Below are positions 1-9,400 of a stretch of DNA of 64,000 bases, piece by piece. The stretch's first letter is position 1, and every line of letters begins with the position of its first letter. The notes beneath the pieces are model-generated. The model searched no databases. It saw nothing but the letters and a program-made list of their open reading frames with translations, and had not been told where the DNA came from. The position numbers and the translations under genes are program-made. The DNA is from Ashinkailepas kermadecensis. Lineage: Eukaryota > Arthropoda > Thecostraca > Neolepadidae. The stretch is taken from contig JAOTOM010004318.1 in the NCBI GenBank assembly GCA_034440615.1, positions 104,501 to 168,500 on the forward strand, written 5' to 3'.

Positions 1-650
1 CCGATTCCTGCATGGCTTGAGTATTAATGGCTAGCTGTTCAAATTTCCCACAGCGTCGGAGAAGCAGATCGGGGAACAGGTATGTTAGATTTTCAGTGAC
101 AATAGCATGGCATCACAAGCCCAGCGTGATAGGCCGCATTCTGGTCATAATGTTAATGTAACGCCGACCAAAGCATTCGTGTTAAAAGGCAACGTGCATA
201 TCTTGAAACACCTACTCACCCCAAAAATTGGCGTCCCTTTACAAAATTTCGAGTGAACTAAGATTTGTGCCCGAAATTCCCGGGTGAATGCACTAGGGCT
301 TTTAGTTGGTGAAGGCTTTCACGCAATTCGTACTGCAATGGTAACGTCAGTAATTCTTAAGACAAAACTTAACATTACGTCTGTACCGTTGAATGGAAAC
401 AGAAATAGCTAGATCGGACGTCGGCAGCGTCAATAATTTTGGGAGGGCTCGACTCGTGCCGAAGACCGCAGACGGTTGGCACCGGACACACTGTGTGTGG
501 CGACAGCAGTGCGGCGTTGGGACAACTTCCAGCACCGCGACAGCGGTGCAACCGCCGCGCAAGAGCAGCCGAGCACACGGCACCGCGATATGGGAAACCA
601 GTGTGAGCTGTCCTTCCTTCACCGGGAGCACGCAACTTGCCACCGCCTGG
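1..650. other. Left edge, no supported gene
   Basis: I see no convincing exon here. By colinearity the next ATP13A exon, which should begin with the residues after the TGE motif, should lie here or beyond the window. The minus-strand frames at 375-656 are open but do not resemble a P-type ATPase. The acceptor-like motif at about 650 (GTGTCGCCAG on the minus strand) is copied in the neighbouring 40-bp array, so an exon starting near 649 is possible but unproven. Confidence 0.4.
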
Positions 651-897
651 CGACACAGACTCGACTTACACCGCACCCCTGGCTGACTGGCGACACAGAC
701 TCGACTTACACCGCACCCCTGGCTGACTGGCGACACAGACTCGACTTACACCGCACCCCTGGCTAACTGGCGACACAGACTCGACTTACACCGCACCCCT
801 GGCTGACTGGCGACACAGACTCGACTTACACCGCACCCCTGGCTGACTGGCGACACAGACTCGACTTACACCGCACCCCTGGCTAACTGGCGACACA
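651..897. repeat. 40-bp minisatellite, about 6 copies
   Basis: Units start at 651, 691, 731, 771, 811 and 851 and are almost identical, differing mainly at one G/A position (gctgactgg or gctaactgg). Read on the minus strand, each unit contains GTCTGTGTCGCCAG, an acceptor-like sequence that also occurs at the left edge of the array. The array lies in the ATP13A intron downstream of exon 8, or before an unrecognised exon. Confidence 0.9.
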
Positions 898-904
898 AGA
901 CACC

Positions 905-1914
905 TGACCTCGACTCGACTACACCCACCCACTACACCTGACTACATGACTACACCTGCAGCCTACCTGTCAGCATCGACTCGACTACACCCACCCACTA
1001 CACCTGACTACATGACTACACCTGCAGCCCACCTGTCAGCATCGACTCGACTACACACATCCACTACACCTGACTACATGACTACACCTGCAGCCCACCT
1101 GTCAACATCGACTCGACTACACCCACCTACTACACCTGACTACACCTGCAGCCCACCTGTCAGCATCGACTCGACTACACACACCCACTACACCTGACTA
1201 CATGACTACACCTGTGGCCCACCTGTCATCATCGACTTGACTACACACATCCACTACACCTGACTACATGACTACACCCGCAGCCCACCTGCCAACATCG
1301 ACTCGACTACACACACCCACTACACCTACAGCCCACCTGTCAGCATCGACTCGACTACACACACCCACTACATGACTACACCTGCAGCCCACCTGTCAGC
1401 ATCGACTCGACTACACACATCCACTACACCTGACTACATGACTACACCTGCAGCCCACCTGTCAGCATCGACTCGACTACACACACCCACTACACCTGCA
1501 GCCCACCTGTCAGCATCGACTCGACTACACACACACACTACACCTACAGCCCACCTGTCAGCATCGACTCGACTACACACATCCACTACACCTGACTACA
1601 TGACTACACCTGCAGCCCACCTGTCAGCATCGACTCGACTACACACATCCACTACACCTGACTACATGACTACACCTGCAGCCCACCTGTCAGCATCGAC
1701 TCGACTACACACACCCACTACACCTGCAGCCCACCTGCCAACATCGACTCGACTACACACACCCACTACACCTACAGCCCACCTGTCAGCATCGACTCGA
1801 CTACACACATCCACTACACCTGACTACATGACTACACCTGCAGCCCACCTGTCAGCATCGACTCGACTACACACATCCACTACACCTGACTACATGACTA
1901 CACCTGCAGCCCAC
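905..1914. repeat. 66/48-bp minisatellite made of copies of an exon end and donor site
   Basis: The array has about 16 units of 66 bp or 48 bp; the shorter form lacks an 18-bp block. It abuts the 3' end of ATP13A exon 8. On the minus strand nearly every unit repeats the last exon bases plus the splice donor: GAGTCGATGCTGACAG followed by GTGGGCTGC. Variants include TGGCAGGTGGGC and TGACAGGTAGGC. Both unit lengths are multiples of three, which keeps a long plus-strand frame open, but I regard that frame as a by-product. Confidence 0.92.
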
Positions 1915-2046
1915 CTGTCAGCATCGACTCGTTGACAATGCACGAGCCCGCCACTAGCACGGCATCACAGACCATGGCGCAACCGCCCTCGGGCAGCACC
2001 AGCACGTCCCCCGGCACCAGCCGCTCCGTCCCCACCTCTGCCACCT
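1915..2046 (-). CDS. ATP13A: P5B-type transport ATPase, exon 8 (actuator domain)
   Basis: This exon encodes the core of the actuator (A) domain of a P5B ATPase. These are endolysosomal membrane pumps; vertebrate ATP13A2 exports polyamines from lysosomes. The 44 codons read [19 protein letters not shown], then [17 protein letters not shown] and IVNESMLT. They contain the LVPGD motif, the CDA-L block and the NES-LTG motif typical of the family. The TGES dephosphorylation loop is split by the intron after the G. The acceptor is GGTGTTGCAG and the donor is ACAG|GTGGGC. The exon takes one base from exon 7 and ends in phase 1, so the two join without a gap. An AGGTGGCAGAGGTGG duplication at its start offers a second in-frame acceptor. 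Confidence 0.94.
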
Positions 2047-2175
2047 CTGCAACACCAGAGGTCAGGTCAGGTCACGTCCCCCGGCACCAGCCGCTCCGCC
2101 CCCCCCCTTCCCTATGCCACTTCTGTAATACCAGAGGCCAGGTCAGGTCAAGTCTCTGTAATAAAGAGGCCAGGT
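2047..2175 (-). repeat. Degenerate duplicate of the exon 8 acceptor and exon start
   Basis: Upstream of exon 8 on the minus strand lies a second, decayed copy of the same edge. It has a CCTCTGGTATTACAG acceptor, then a spacer, then CGGAGCGGCTGGTGCCGGGG, the same bases that encode ERLVPG in the exon. The copy breaks off at GACGTGACC just before the real acceptor. A further CTGACCTGACCTCTG repeat resembles branch-site sequence. It looks like a fossil of the duplication process that built the larger arrays. Confidence 0.75.
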
Positions 2176-2273
2176 CAACACCATGCCTACTTATATATTG
2201 GCACATATACCCTTACTTACGACCAGATGATGTATACCATATACCATACACCAGGTATGGCACATGCAGCAAA

Positions 2274-2538
2274 GATTCACGGCACGACATTTATCGCGGC
2301 TCAATAGGTGGCTTATGGCACTTACCACATATAAGTACAATATATATATATATATATATGGTTTATTTTACTTTAAATATACTGACCGTTCTCGAAGCTA
2401 GTGAGAATGAGATTCACGACACGACATTTCTCGCGGCTCAATAGGTGGCTTATGGCACTTACCACATATAAGTACAAAATATATATATATATGGTTTATT
2501 TTACTTTAAATATGCTGACCGTTTTCGAAGCTAGTGAG
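2274..2538. repeat. 137-bp direct repeat, two copies with (AT)n
   Basis: The blocks 2274-2410 and 2411-2538 are near-identical. Each contains tcgcggctcaataggtggct, an (AT)n tract (2339-2360 and 2479-2492) and a gaagctagtgag ending. A SINE tail fragment follows the second copy. Confidence 0.9.
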
Positions 2539-2598
2539 GTTGGTTGGTTATTGGTTTTACGACACGTCGACCGTTGAGTCATATAGCGTCGCCAATCT
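2539..2598 (-). mobile_element. 5'-truncated SINE (tail only) with target-site duplication
   Basis: These 60 bp match the 3' part of the SINE copies at 3423, 4301, 43399 and 46779, and lack the tRNA-like head. The insert is flanked by exact 12-bp repeats gaagctagtgag at 2527-2538 and 2599-2610. That marks it as a retrotransposed, 5'-truncated copy. Confidence 0.9.
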
Positions 2599-2616
2599 GA
2601 AGCTAGTGAGATTCCT

Positions 2617-2712
2617 TCATCGATATTGCATGGGGGTCGTGAGGTTCATCAGTCAATATTGCATGGGGGTCGTGACATTCATGAGTCAATATTTCATGCG
2701 GATTGTGAGGTT
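2617..2712. repeat. 33-bp tandem repeat, 3 copies
   Basis: Three diverging copies of a unit containing atattgcatgggggtcgtga, with starts 33 bp apart (2623, 2656, 2689). Confidence 0.8.
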
Positions 2713-3409
2713 CGAGCAAATATTTTGCGAGTCGTGTTTCATACATGCACACATACATCAATTAATTTCATTAAAAAACAAACAGAAAAATCAGGTACAA
2801 ATTGCAGCAATCGGTGCAAGAGTGGTGGTGCGCTGGAGTCTGGGCACCGTTTGCAGTACGGTTGTTGTCATTTCGCCACCACCGAACACGCCGCGGTAGC
2901 CTTGCAGTAATGCAAGAAACGAGCCCCCCGCAACCAACTGTCGCCTGAAACGCTGCCGACCAAGAAATGCCGACAATGCTGTTCCTGTCTGAATTTAGCG
3001 GTGACATGAATGAATCTATGGACACTTCGTGCTACTGAGAAGCCATTTCAGTCACTCACGCTCCGTCCATGGCGTACGCTATTCATTTTGATCTTCGATG
3101 GAAGGTTTGCAAAGGTCCCGCTCATCATATTGGTGAATGAGTTGTTCTCTAAGCAGTGTATTGTGGATAGTGTAAGGAATAGTTCGGTGTGTTCGCTTTG
3201 ATGCCTACATGCGCAGTGTGGTGGTGTTGTATTTGAAATTGCTTCTTTTTGCATTTTAAACGCGTGGGAATTTAGGGGAGACATAGTGATTCTGCGTTTT
3301 GCCAATAAGGAATTTGATAGCTTTGAACCCAATGCGCAATATTTAGGAGGTTTTTATTTTAAACGTTTTATTGATATTGTCTTAAGCTCGTTATGCTTCC
3401 TGGAAGTTC
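2713..3409. other. Intron sequence without recognised feature
   Basis: This lies inside the ATP13A intron between exons 8 and 7. No exon, RNA or repeat that I recognise is present. The short open frames on both strands have no family resemblance. Confidence 0.5.
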
Positions 3410-3422
3410 ATTCCATGATCTG

Positions 3423-3587
3423 GTTGGTTATTGGTTTTTCTTTACAACACGTCGACCGTTGAGTCATGTAGCGTCGCCAATCTCTCACGCCGATTGGTCG
3501 CGGGCGAAGAGTAGCGACAGGTGAGACTCGAACCCACAACCTTTCGATTGTGAGACGAGCATCTTACCCATAGACCACTCGTCCCCC
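3423..3587 (-). mobile_element. Full-length tRNA-derived SINE with target-site duplication
   Basis: On the minus strand the element begins GGGGACGAGTGGTCTA, a tRNA-like head with an A-box-like TGGTCTA block. A B-box GGGTTCGAGTC and a CGACCAATCGGCGTGAGAG core follow. The tail ends CCAATAACCAACC. The head resembles tRNA-Val (CTCAC anticodon-loop region). Exact 13-bp repeats attccatgatctg flank it at 3410-3422 and 3588-3600. The tail carries a small insertion (tttttcttt) compared with the other copies. Confidence 0.93.
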
Positions 3588-3600
3588 ATTCCATGATCTG

Positions 3601-4300
3601 ATTACATTGGGAAGGAAAGACGTGAGAAAGCCGTCTAGCTCTAGGTCGGGGATTCGAATATTTGGCATAGATGCGCGGCAACATGGTGTAACTCCGCCTC
3701 CTTCACAATGTACGTAGTGGGTGAATGGTTCACGAAAGTTGTCTCGTATACATATCAAGGTGTACGTTGTCGTTTAATTGTTTATTGACAGCGCAAATTA
3801 TGTGTATATAATTTAATTGAGTGAATTTCCGAAGTTCATCCAGTAGATTTGTTGCAGACAGCGAATATTAACATCAGCAATATTCAGAGATTTTCTTGCA
3901 GTCACGGGACCGGGATTGGTCGAACACCTCCGATTACGAGTAAAGTGCCAACATCATGGTATTTATTCACTCGGTCCCACATGCTGCTTGTTGCATACAA
4001 TGCAATGTTGACGATCGGACGGGCTGCGCACATGGCAGCGCTGTGACGTCACTGACACCCGCTCCCCCATCCGGGGTGTCCGGACGGTCCCACTCGGCAG
4101 GCGGACGTCTCGGAGGGACCTGCCAGCTGCACACAGCTCCTGTTTTCTAGCGTAGAACACGAATATTGCCGTGAAATCTGGCGGCTTCTCTCACCTGGTG
4201 CGGTCGATACGATTCGCACTGTCAACACCAACGTCGCACTCCGGGGCGGATGTCACAGCCGATGGCAGCTCTGAGCTCCAGCACCAGGTTGATGGGGGAC
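3601..4300. other. Intron sequence without recognised feature
   Basis: Part of the ATP13A exon 8-7 intron. It is GC-richer around 4000-4290. Short minus-strand frames there show no similarity I recognise and are not needed by the phase of the flanking exons. Confidence 0.5.
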
Positions 4301-4462
4301 TTGGTTGGTTATTGGTTTTACGACACGTCGACCGTTGAGTCATATAGCGTCGCCAATCTCTCACGCCGATTGGTCGCGGGCGAAGAGTAGCGACAGGTGA
4401 GACTCGAACCCACAACCTTTCGATTGTGAGACGAGCATCTTACCCCTAGACCACTCGTCCCC
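4301..4462 (-). mobile_element. Full-length tRNA-derived SINE
   Basis: Nearly identical to the copies at 3423, 43399 and 46779, with tRNA-like head, B-box GGGTTCGAGTC, shared core and CCAATAACCAACC tail. I could not find clear flanking duplications here, so the ends may have been altered after insertion. The unexplained open frame at 4463-4640 stops against this element. Confidence 0.9.
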
Positions 4463-4704
4463 TGTTCAAGGTTGCTGACTTTCATCTGCTGCTCTGTGAC
4501 ATTATTCAGGTGCGCCGTCTCCTCCCGCTGTCGGTGCTCCGACCGCATCCCCAGCCCGGCCACAGCCTGAGCCACGGTCGGCTCTATGAGCTCGGCATTC
4601 ACCACACTAATTAACTCCTCGTCCTTCAGACTCCCTTCAGAAACCGTGAAATGCGAGATAATTCAGTCGCAATAATTAACATCCACTTCACCTGAGAGCC
4701 TTGG

Positions 4705-4862
4705 ATTCTTTGATAACGTATTCGCCTGCTGGATCATACAACGTCACCAACCTCCCACTCTGATTGGTCGAGGCTGGACTCGGTAATCCTGCCAGTTGCG
4801 GGATTCGAACCCACGATCTTGCGATCGAGGTTCAAGCACCCTACCGACTGAGCTACTGCGAC
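4705..4862 (-). mobile_element. SINE of the same superfamily with a different tRNA-like head
   Basis: The minus strand starts GGTCGCAGTAGCTCAGTCGG, an A-box typical of tRNAs, and has a B-box GGGTTCGAATCCC. A core follows (CGACCAATCAGAGTGGGAGG) that is homologous to the core of the 3423-type SINEs. The tail differs. The flanks share only a weak ttcttt match. The copy at 32387 has the same head type. Confidence 0.85.
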
Positions 4863-5250
4863 CTTCTTTTCATCACGGCCCGTTTCGGTTGTAAGATCAT
4901 GAAGACGCTTGGTCGACTTCGTTTGACGTCATAGTGGGTCTTGGCCTGGTAAATCTTCATTCTACAAAAAAATTCAGGGGTAAGATTTGGCTTGGTAAGA
5001 TACTACGAAAAATGATTTTCAGGAAGCTACTATGCATGGTATATGTGGATGCCGGTATTGTAGACAATGCCATGTGCGAAATCTAAGATCCATGCACAAT
5101 ACACGAATACGTCTCACTGAAACTGGCACTCCATTTCGAAACTGGCATGAGTGAACGGCGTAAAAGTAAGCATATTACGGCGACATATGGCCAACGCGGA
5201 CATTGTCACATCTAGACAGGACGTCTCACGCTGGCCTCTAATCACGTACC
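4863..5250. other. Intron sequence without recognised feature
   Basis: Between the SINE at 4705 and the array beside exon 7. I see nothing to annotate. Confidence 0.5.
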
Positions 5251-5254
5251 GATG

Positions 5255-5475
5255 AGGGTGGCCTCCATTGACCTACCACCAGCGGTGAGCCCAGTGACAC
5301 CTACCTCCTCAGGGACGCCGCACAGTGGCCTACCACCAGCGGTGATCCCAGTGATACCTACCTCCTCAGGGACGCAGCACAGTGACGTACTACCAGCGGT
5401 GATCCCAGTGACACCTACCTCCTCCGGGACGCCGCACAGTGACCTACCACCAGCGGTGATCCCAGCGACACCTAC
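5255..5475. repeat. 57-bp minisatellite carrying copies of the exon 7 donor site
   Basis: About four units, abutting the donor of ATP13A exon 7. On the minus strand each unit repeats the exon end and donor, CTGTGCGGCGTCCCTGAGGAG then GTAGGTGTCACTGGG. The true junction reads CGGCGTCCCGGAGGAG|GTAGGTGTCGC. Three extra donors are visible at about 5298, 5356 and 5418. The unit is a multiple of three, so the plus strand stays open over 5252-5596. Confidence 0.92.
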
Positions 5476-5548
5476 CTCCTCCGGGACGCCGCACAGTGGC
5501 GGTGCTGACGGCCGATGCCACCACCATGTTCCGGAGGGCCTCACTTTG
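5476..5548 (-). CDS. ATP13A: P5B-type transport ATPase, exon 7
   Basis: Encodes 24 codons, QSEALRNMVVASAVSTATVR then RPGG. This is the conserved start of the cytosolic actuator domain just after the second membrane helix of the core; vertebrate proteins have QSQTLRDMV followed by a VCRPGG block at this place. The acceptor is GGTCGGCAG|CAA and the donor GGAG|GTAGGT. The exon starts in phase 0 after the AAG end of exon 6 and ends in phase 1, matching exon 8. Minisatellite arrays on both sides repeat its own edges. Confidence 0.93.
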
Positions 5549-5555
5549 CTGCCGA

Positions 5556-6165
5556 CCACAACACACACCGCTCAACACCACAGCAGCCGACCATAACACA
5601 CACCATTCAACACCACAGCAGCCGACCATAACACACACTACTCAACACCACAGCCGCCAACAACACACACCACTCAACACCACAGCAGCCGACCATAACA
5701 CACACCACTCAACACTACGACCGCCAACAACACACACCGCTCAACACCACAGCAGCCAACAACACACACCGCTCAACACCACAGCCGCCAACAACACACA
5801 CCGCTCAACACCACAGCAGCCAACAACACACACCGCTCAACACCACAGCCGCCAACAACACACACCGCTCAACACTACGACCGCCAACAACACACACCAC
5901 TCAACACCACAGCAGCCAATAACACACACCATTCAACACCACAGCTGCCAACAACACACACCGCTTAACACCACAGCAGCCAACAACACACACCGCTCAA
6001 CACCACAGCCGCCAACAACACACACCGCTCAACACTACGACCGCCAACAACACACACCACTCAACACCACAGCAGCCAATAACACACACCATTCAACACC
6101 ACAGCTGCCAACAACACACACCGCTTAACACCACAGCAGCCAACAACACACACCACTCAACACAA
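5556..6165. repeat. 32-bp minisatellite, about 19 copies, with 160-bp higher-order unit
   Basis: The unit is close to aacacacaccgctcaacacc plus acagcagcc, with a 32-bp period (for example 5769 and 5801). Blocks 5871-5980 and 6031-6140 are identical at an offset of exactly 160 bp, so a five-unit block was duplicated as a whole. On the minus strand the units resemble the GT-rich run that leads into the exon 7 acceptor (TGTGTGTTGTGGTCGGCAG), so the array probably grew from the end of the intron. Confidence 0.92.
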
Positions 6166-6576
6166 CAGCCGCCGAGCGCCACGAGTCGACACATGAAACA
6201 AATAAGCACTGTCGACGTCACCACAGACGATGCGGAGCGCACCGCAGACCAGACGACACCGCCTGCGGAGCGCATAGCAGACCATCACCTTTAGCTCCAA
6301 TAGCGGAATTATACCAAGGCAAACAACTGTCTTGCTCTCGGCGGATTCTGAACAACACAACCAGCGCACACACCCAGCTGGAAACACCACCCAGCCACCC
6401 GGACCCGGCACGCAACGACCATGGGCTCTCCAGTCTCCGCCTAATCCACGGCTTGGCCGCAAAAGGCCGTCGTCGGGTGGGGCACGACACGGACCATCCA
6501 GCCGCTTTGCTTACGATTTTTCCCGTCGCCGCCCCGATCGCCAACGAAACGAAACCTGCTCGGTCGTGCGACCCAC

Positions 6577-6684
6577 CTTTCTGGTCTCGTATAATGAGAC
6601 GCTGATGGAGATGACGGAGATGACGAAGATGCAGGTGGCGTAGATCACGTAGTCGTCGAGCGCCCACAGGATCAGACTTGCCGC
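6577..6684 (-). CDS. ATP13A: P5B-type transport ATPase, exon 6 (membrane helix)
   Basis: 36 codons, AASLILWALDDYVIYATCIF then VISVISISVSLYETRK. The segment is strongly hydrophobic and fits the membrane helices before the actuator domain; vertebrate ATP13A2 has FSIALWLADHYYWYALCIF and a similar SISICLSLYKTRK end. The acceptor is CGTTTTAG and the donor AAAG|GTGGGT. Both ends are phase 0. No array adjoins this exon, so the pattern seen at exons 7 and 8 is not universal. Confidence 0.95.
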
Positions 6685-6904
6685 CTAAAACGACCGGGAT
6701 CGGGCAGATCAAGCTCAGCCGCGCTTGGCTATCGGACTCGTGTTGAATCTTTCACAGACCAGAACAACGGCAAAATAATCGCTCGTGCACTGCAACAAAC
6801 CAAACACACGCGGGTGGCCACAACACATGCCCTCACTCCTATCAGACAAACGTTCATTCCATCTTCGAACACGAGCGTAATGTGCGGTGACACAAATTGT
6901 GTAC

Positions 6905-7001
6905 CTGGAAAATGTAGAACGGGTTGAGAGCCTCTTCCACGAGAAGACGGAGGTAGGACTTGACCTCCACAACGATGCGGTTTTCCCCATACAGCGATAT
7001 C
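6905..7001 (-). CDS. ATP13A: P5B-type transport ATPase, exon 5
   Basis: 33 codons, (R)ISLYGENRIVVEVKSYLRL then LVEEALNPFYIFQ. This is the cation-ATPase N-terminal segment, with the YG-N-I block and the conserved LNPFY-FQ motif. The first base completes the AG left by exon 4 to give Arg. The acceptor is TGGACAG and the donor CCAG|GTACAC. It ends in phase 0 and joins exon 6 directly. Confidence 0.95.
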
Positions 7002-7073
7002 CTGTCCAGCGAGGAGTTGGTAATCTAGGTCAGTTAGGCAGTCGGTCAGTGACGGTTGACGCATCAGTTGTGT

Positions 7074-7115
7074 GGTGGTGGATTTGTGCTTTAGGGCGCG
7101 TCGACTGCATTGGTC
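7074..7115 (-). mobile_element. Probable SINE tail fragment
   Basis: The sequence gctttagggcgcgtcgactg and the following cattggtcat match the 3' part of the SINE superfamily (compare 7408-7449 and 58010-58068). I see no target-site duplication. Confidence 0.5.
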
Positions 7116-7407
7116 ATTTTTGTGAAAATCTATATTACACCAGATATCTTCACACGAATACCAGCTATAGTGGTGCTGAAATATCACGCTCATACCATGT
7201 ATGTGGCTTCCCAGTTCTTTTCAAATATCTATTCCCTCCTAGTGTCATATGCTAGGTATACAATCAATGCATGCACCCACCATCCCTCCAATCAATTGAA
7301 CAAAATGCCGGCTCCGCTCCACGCTACAACAGGCATACACGAGCCAGTAGCCAGCCGCAGTCGTCACCGACGGGGTACAAAGCCCGTCTGATCTGACTTT
7401 ACCTAGT

Positions 7408-7449
7408 TAGTTAGTTACTTGGGTTTTAGGGCGCACCGACTGCATTGGA
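7408..7449 (-). mobile_element. 42-bp SINE tail with perfect 13-bp target-site duplication
   Basis: A very short insert with the tail motif tacttgggttttagggcgca is flanked by exact repeats gactttacctagt at 7395-7407 and 7450-7462. It is an extreme 5' truncation of a SINE in minus orientation. Confidence 0.85.
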
Positions 7450-7703
7450 GACTTTACCTAGTGCACACCAGTAAGCATAACGCTAAAGTAATTCGAGCAC
7501 ATGGTTTGCTGGGGGGGGGACGTGTCCACAATTCCCCAGCCTGGCTATGGACCCGGGTACGTGGCTGCTGCATGCATACGACACGACACATGCCAGCGCC
7601 CAGTCAACACCAGATGGAGAGGTCCGCACCGGCCACGAAGCACACGGCACAGTGCCGGTCTTACAGTGCCGGCCAGCGGCCCGCGGCCGGCGACACCACC
7701 GAC

Positions 7704-7858
7704 CTGGCGCTCTGGCCCGCCGCGGAGTGGCCCGCGTACGTCTCCAGCAGGGCGGTCACGCGGACACCCCTGTCCAGGCCGCTCAGCCGCACAAACGTGC
7801 CGCTCTCCTGGCTCCACGTGTACTTGAGATGGTGGCACCAGAACGAGCGCACGTATCC
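7704..7858 (-). CDS. ATP13A: P5B-type transport ATPase, exon 4
   Basis: 51 codons plus two bases, beginning GYVRSFWCHHLKYTWSQESG and containing TFVRLSGLDRGV. This matches the cytosolic segment of P5B ATPases, where a KVRY-W block is followed by F-L-GLD-GV and then a helix ending in R-YG. The acceptor is CTCACCCAG and the donor GCCAG|GTCGGT. It starts in phase 0, continuing exon 3, and ends in phase 2; exon 5 supplies the last base of Arg. The low GC-bias region around it has no array at the donor. An 82-bp array lies 100 bp upstream of the acceptor. Confidence 0.93.
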
Positions 7859-7956
7859 CTGGGTGAGACGTTAGCGCTGCTGAGGACAACACACAGTGCC
7901 GCGCGGCAATAACCAGCTGTGTGTCAGCTGTGCTGTCAGTGCTGTGAGGCTCAGGT

Positions 7957-8166
7957 GGCACGTGACAACATCACAATGACACTGCCATTACATAGGATTA
8001 GGGACAATAGCCAGCTGTATGTCTATCGGGCATCAAGCGGCACGCGACAACACCACAACGACACTGCCATTACATAGGATTACGGACAATAGCCAGCTGT
8101 ATGTCTATCGGGCATCAAGTGGCACGTGACAACATCGCAATGACACTGCCATTACACAGGATTGCG
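7957..8166. repeat. 82-bp tandem repeat, about 2.6 copies
   Basis: The unit begins cacgtgacaacatcacaatg and contains agccagctgtatgtctatcg. Copies start at about 7959, 8041 and 8123. It lies in the intron between ATP13A exons 4 and 3 and does not carry a recognisable exon edge. Confidence 0.88.
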
Positions 8167-9099
8167 CATGCTGAGTATGATGTTGCAGGATACGGAAACA
8201 CCTCAGTTAAGAAGCCGTACCTGACAAGGCAGTTTGAAATGAAGCGAAACGTTTTTAATATTGGAGGAAAATTGGATATTGGGCCGTAGCCACCCCGCAT
8301 AACACACTCCTTTGATCGAGAGCTTCATTCGTGAGTCCCGCGTCAGAATAGCTGCCATCTCCCAGGCACTGCGAATCAAGTAGCTTGAAAGAGCGAAGCA
8401 GAAGAAAGACGTCACGAGACAAAGGGAAACCGCTGTTTTTTCTTTAGATGCAATCGGTTGAGTTGACCACCATTACAGTACTTTCAAGAATTCGTTTTTT
8501 AATTTAGATATGATATTTCGGGCACAGCCTGTCATCACATATACGCCAAAGCAGTGAACAACAAACACGGGTGCCAGCATACGTTATTGAAAAATAAATC
8601 AGAGTGAGGAAGTACTCAAAACACACTGCTGGATATTGAATATTGGAGATGTATAATATCCAACATGGAATGCAGAGACCACATGTAAACCACACGGAGC
8701 CGGCTAGAACTTCAATATGAACCAATACGAGCTCCGAGCTTCATCACTAACTGCTCCGCACAGGCGAGTAAGGTGTTGTCTGGAAATGATGTAACTCGGA
8801 AGGACTGGCATGTGTTTCAAAGAAGACTGTTGAATGAATCCATCAAAGAACCGATGAGAACTAAAGCGTATCTCGGACGTAAGCAAGGGAGGGATAAAAC
8901 TGTGCTAGTGGTCTGTAATGCGAACACATTTGGATCGATGAAACAAACCTGTAAGCACATTCCTAATATATCATGGTTAATAGGAGGCTGCGATTAACCC
9001 GGAACTCAACCGTCTTTGCTACAAAATAACACACAAAATGACAGCTTCCACGACACTTCCCAAGACGACGAGAACGAATCCAGGAGTGCGTGCGGGATG
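8167..9099. other. Intron sequence without recognised feature
   Basis: Within the ATP13A exon 4-3 intron. Short open frames only; no family resemblance seen. Confidence 0.5.
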
Positions 9100-9400
9100 G
9101 CAGGTACTCTGCCACAGCGCGTGAACACAGCCAACACAGAGCAGCCAGGAGAGCAGCACGCATGGACGGATACCTTAGCCCAGTGGGCCGACACAACACA
9201 GCCAACACAGAGCAGCCAGAAGAGCAGCAGACATGGACGGATACTTTAGCCCGGCGTGTCCGTACAACACAGCAGACACAGAGCAACTGGGGGAGCAACA
9301 GACAACGGACGGGTACCTTAGCACAGCAGGCCAACACAGCAACACAGCAGACACAGAGCAGCCGGGGGAGCAACAGACAACGGACAGGTACCTTACACTG
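9100..9400. repeat. 70-75-bp tandem repeat, about 4 copies
   Basis: The units share acacagagcagcc and a gacggataccttag-like block. Occurrences of acacagagca are at about 9134, 9204, 9276 and 9351, so unit length varies slightly. Intronic. Confidence 0.85.

Noticed and set aside
375..656. Possible next ATP13A exon at the left edge
   Set aside because: The residues do not show the ES-PV-K block expected after the TGE motif in any frame I could join in phase.
1372..1935. 187-codon plus-strand frame with [14 protein letters not shown] repeats
   Set aside because: It lies on the opposite strand of an array that copies the ATP13A exon 8 edge. Both unit lengths are divisible by three, which alone keeps the frame open. 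No start context or flanking gene.
4463..4640. Minus-strand frame with SLKDEELISVVNAELIEPTV and ETAHLNNVTEQQMKVSNLEQ
   Set aside because: It looks protein-like and ends against the SINE at 4301. But ATP13A exons 7 and 8 join in phase without it and I recognise no family. It may be a relic of a mobile element or a nested exon of unknown origin.
5496..6128. 210-codon plus-strand His/Thr/Gln-rich frame
   Set aside because: Antisense of the 32-bp array and exon 7; open only because the unit lacks stops.
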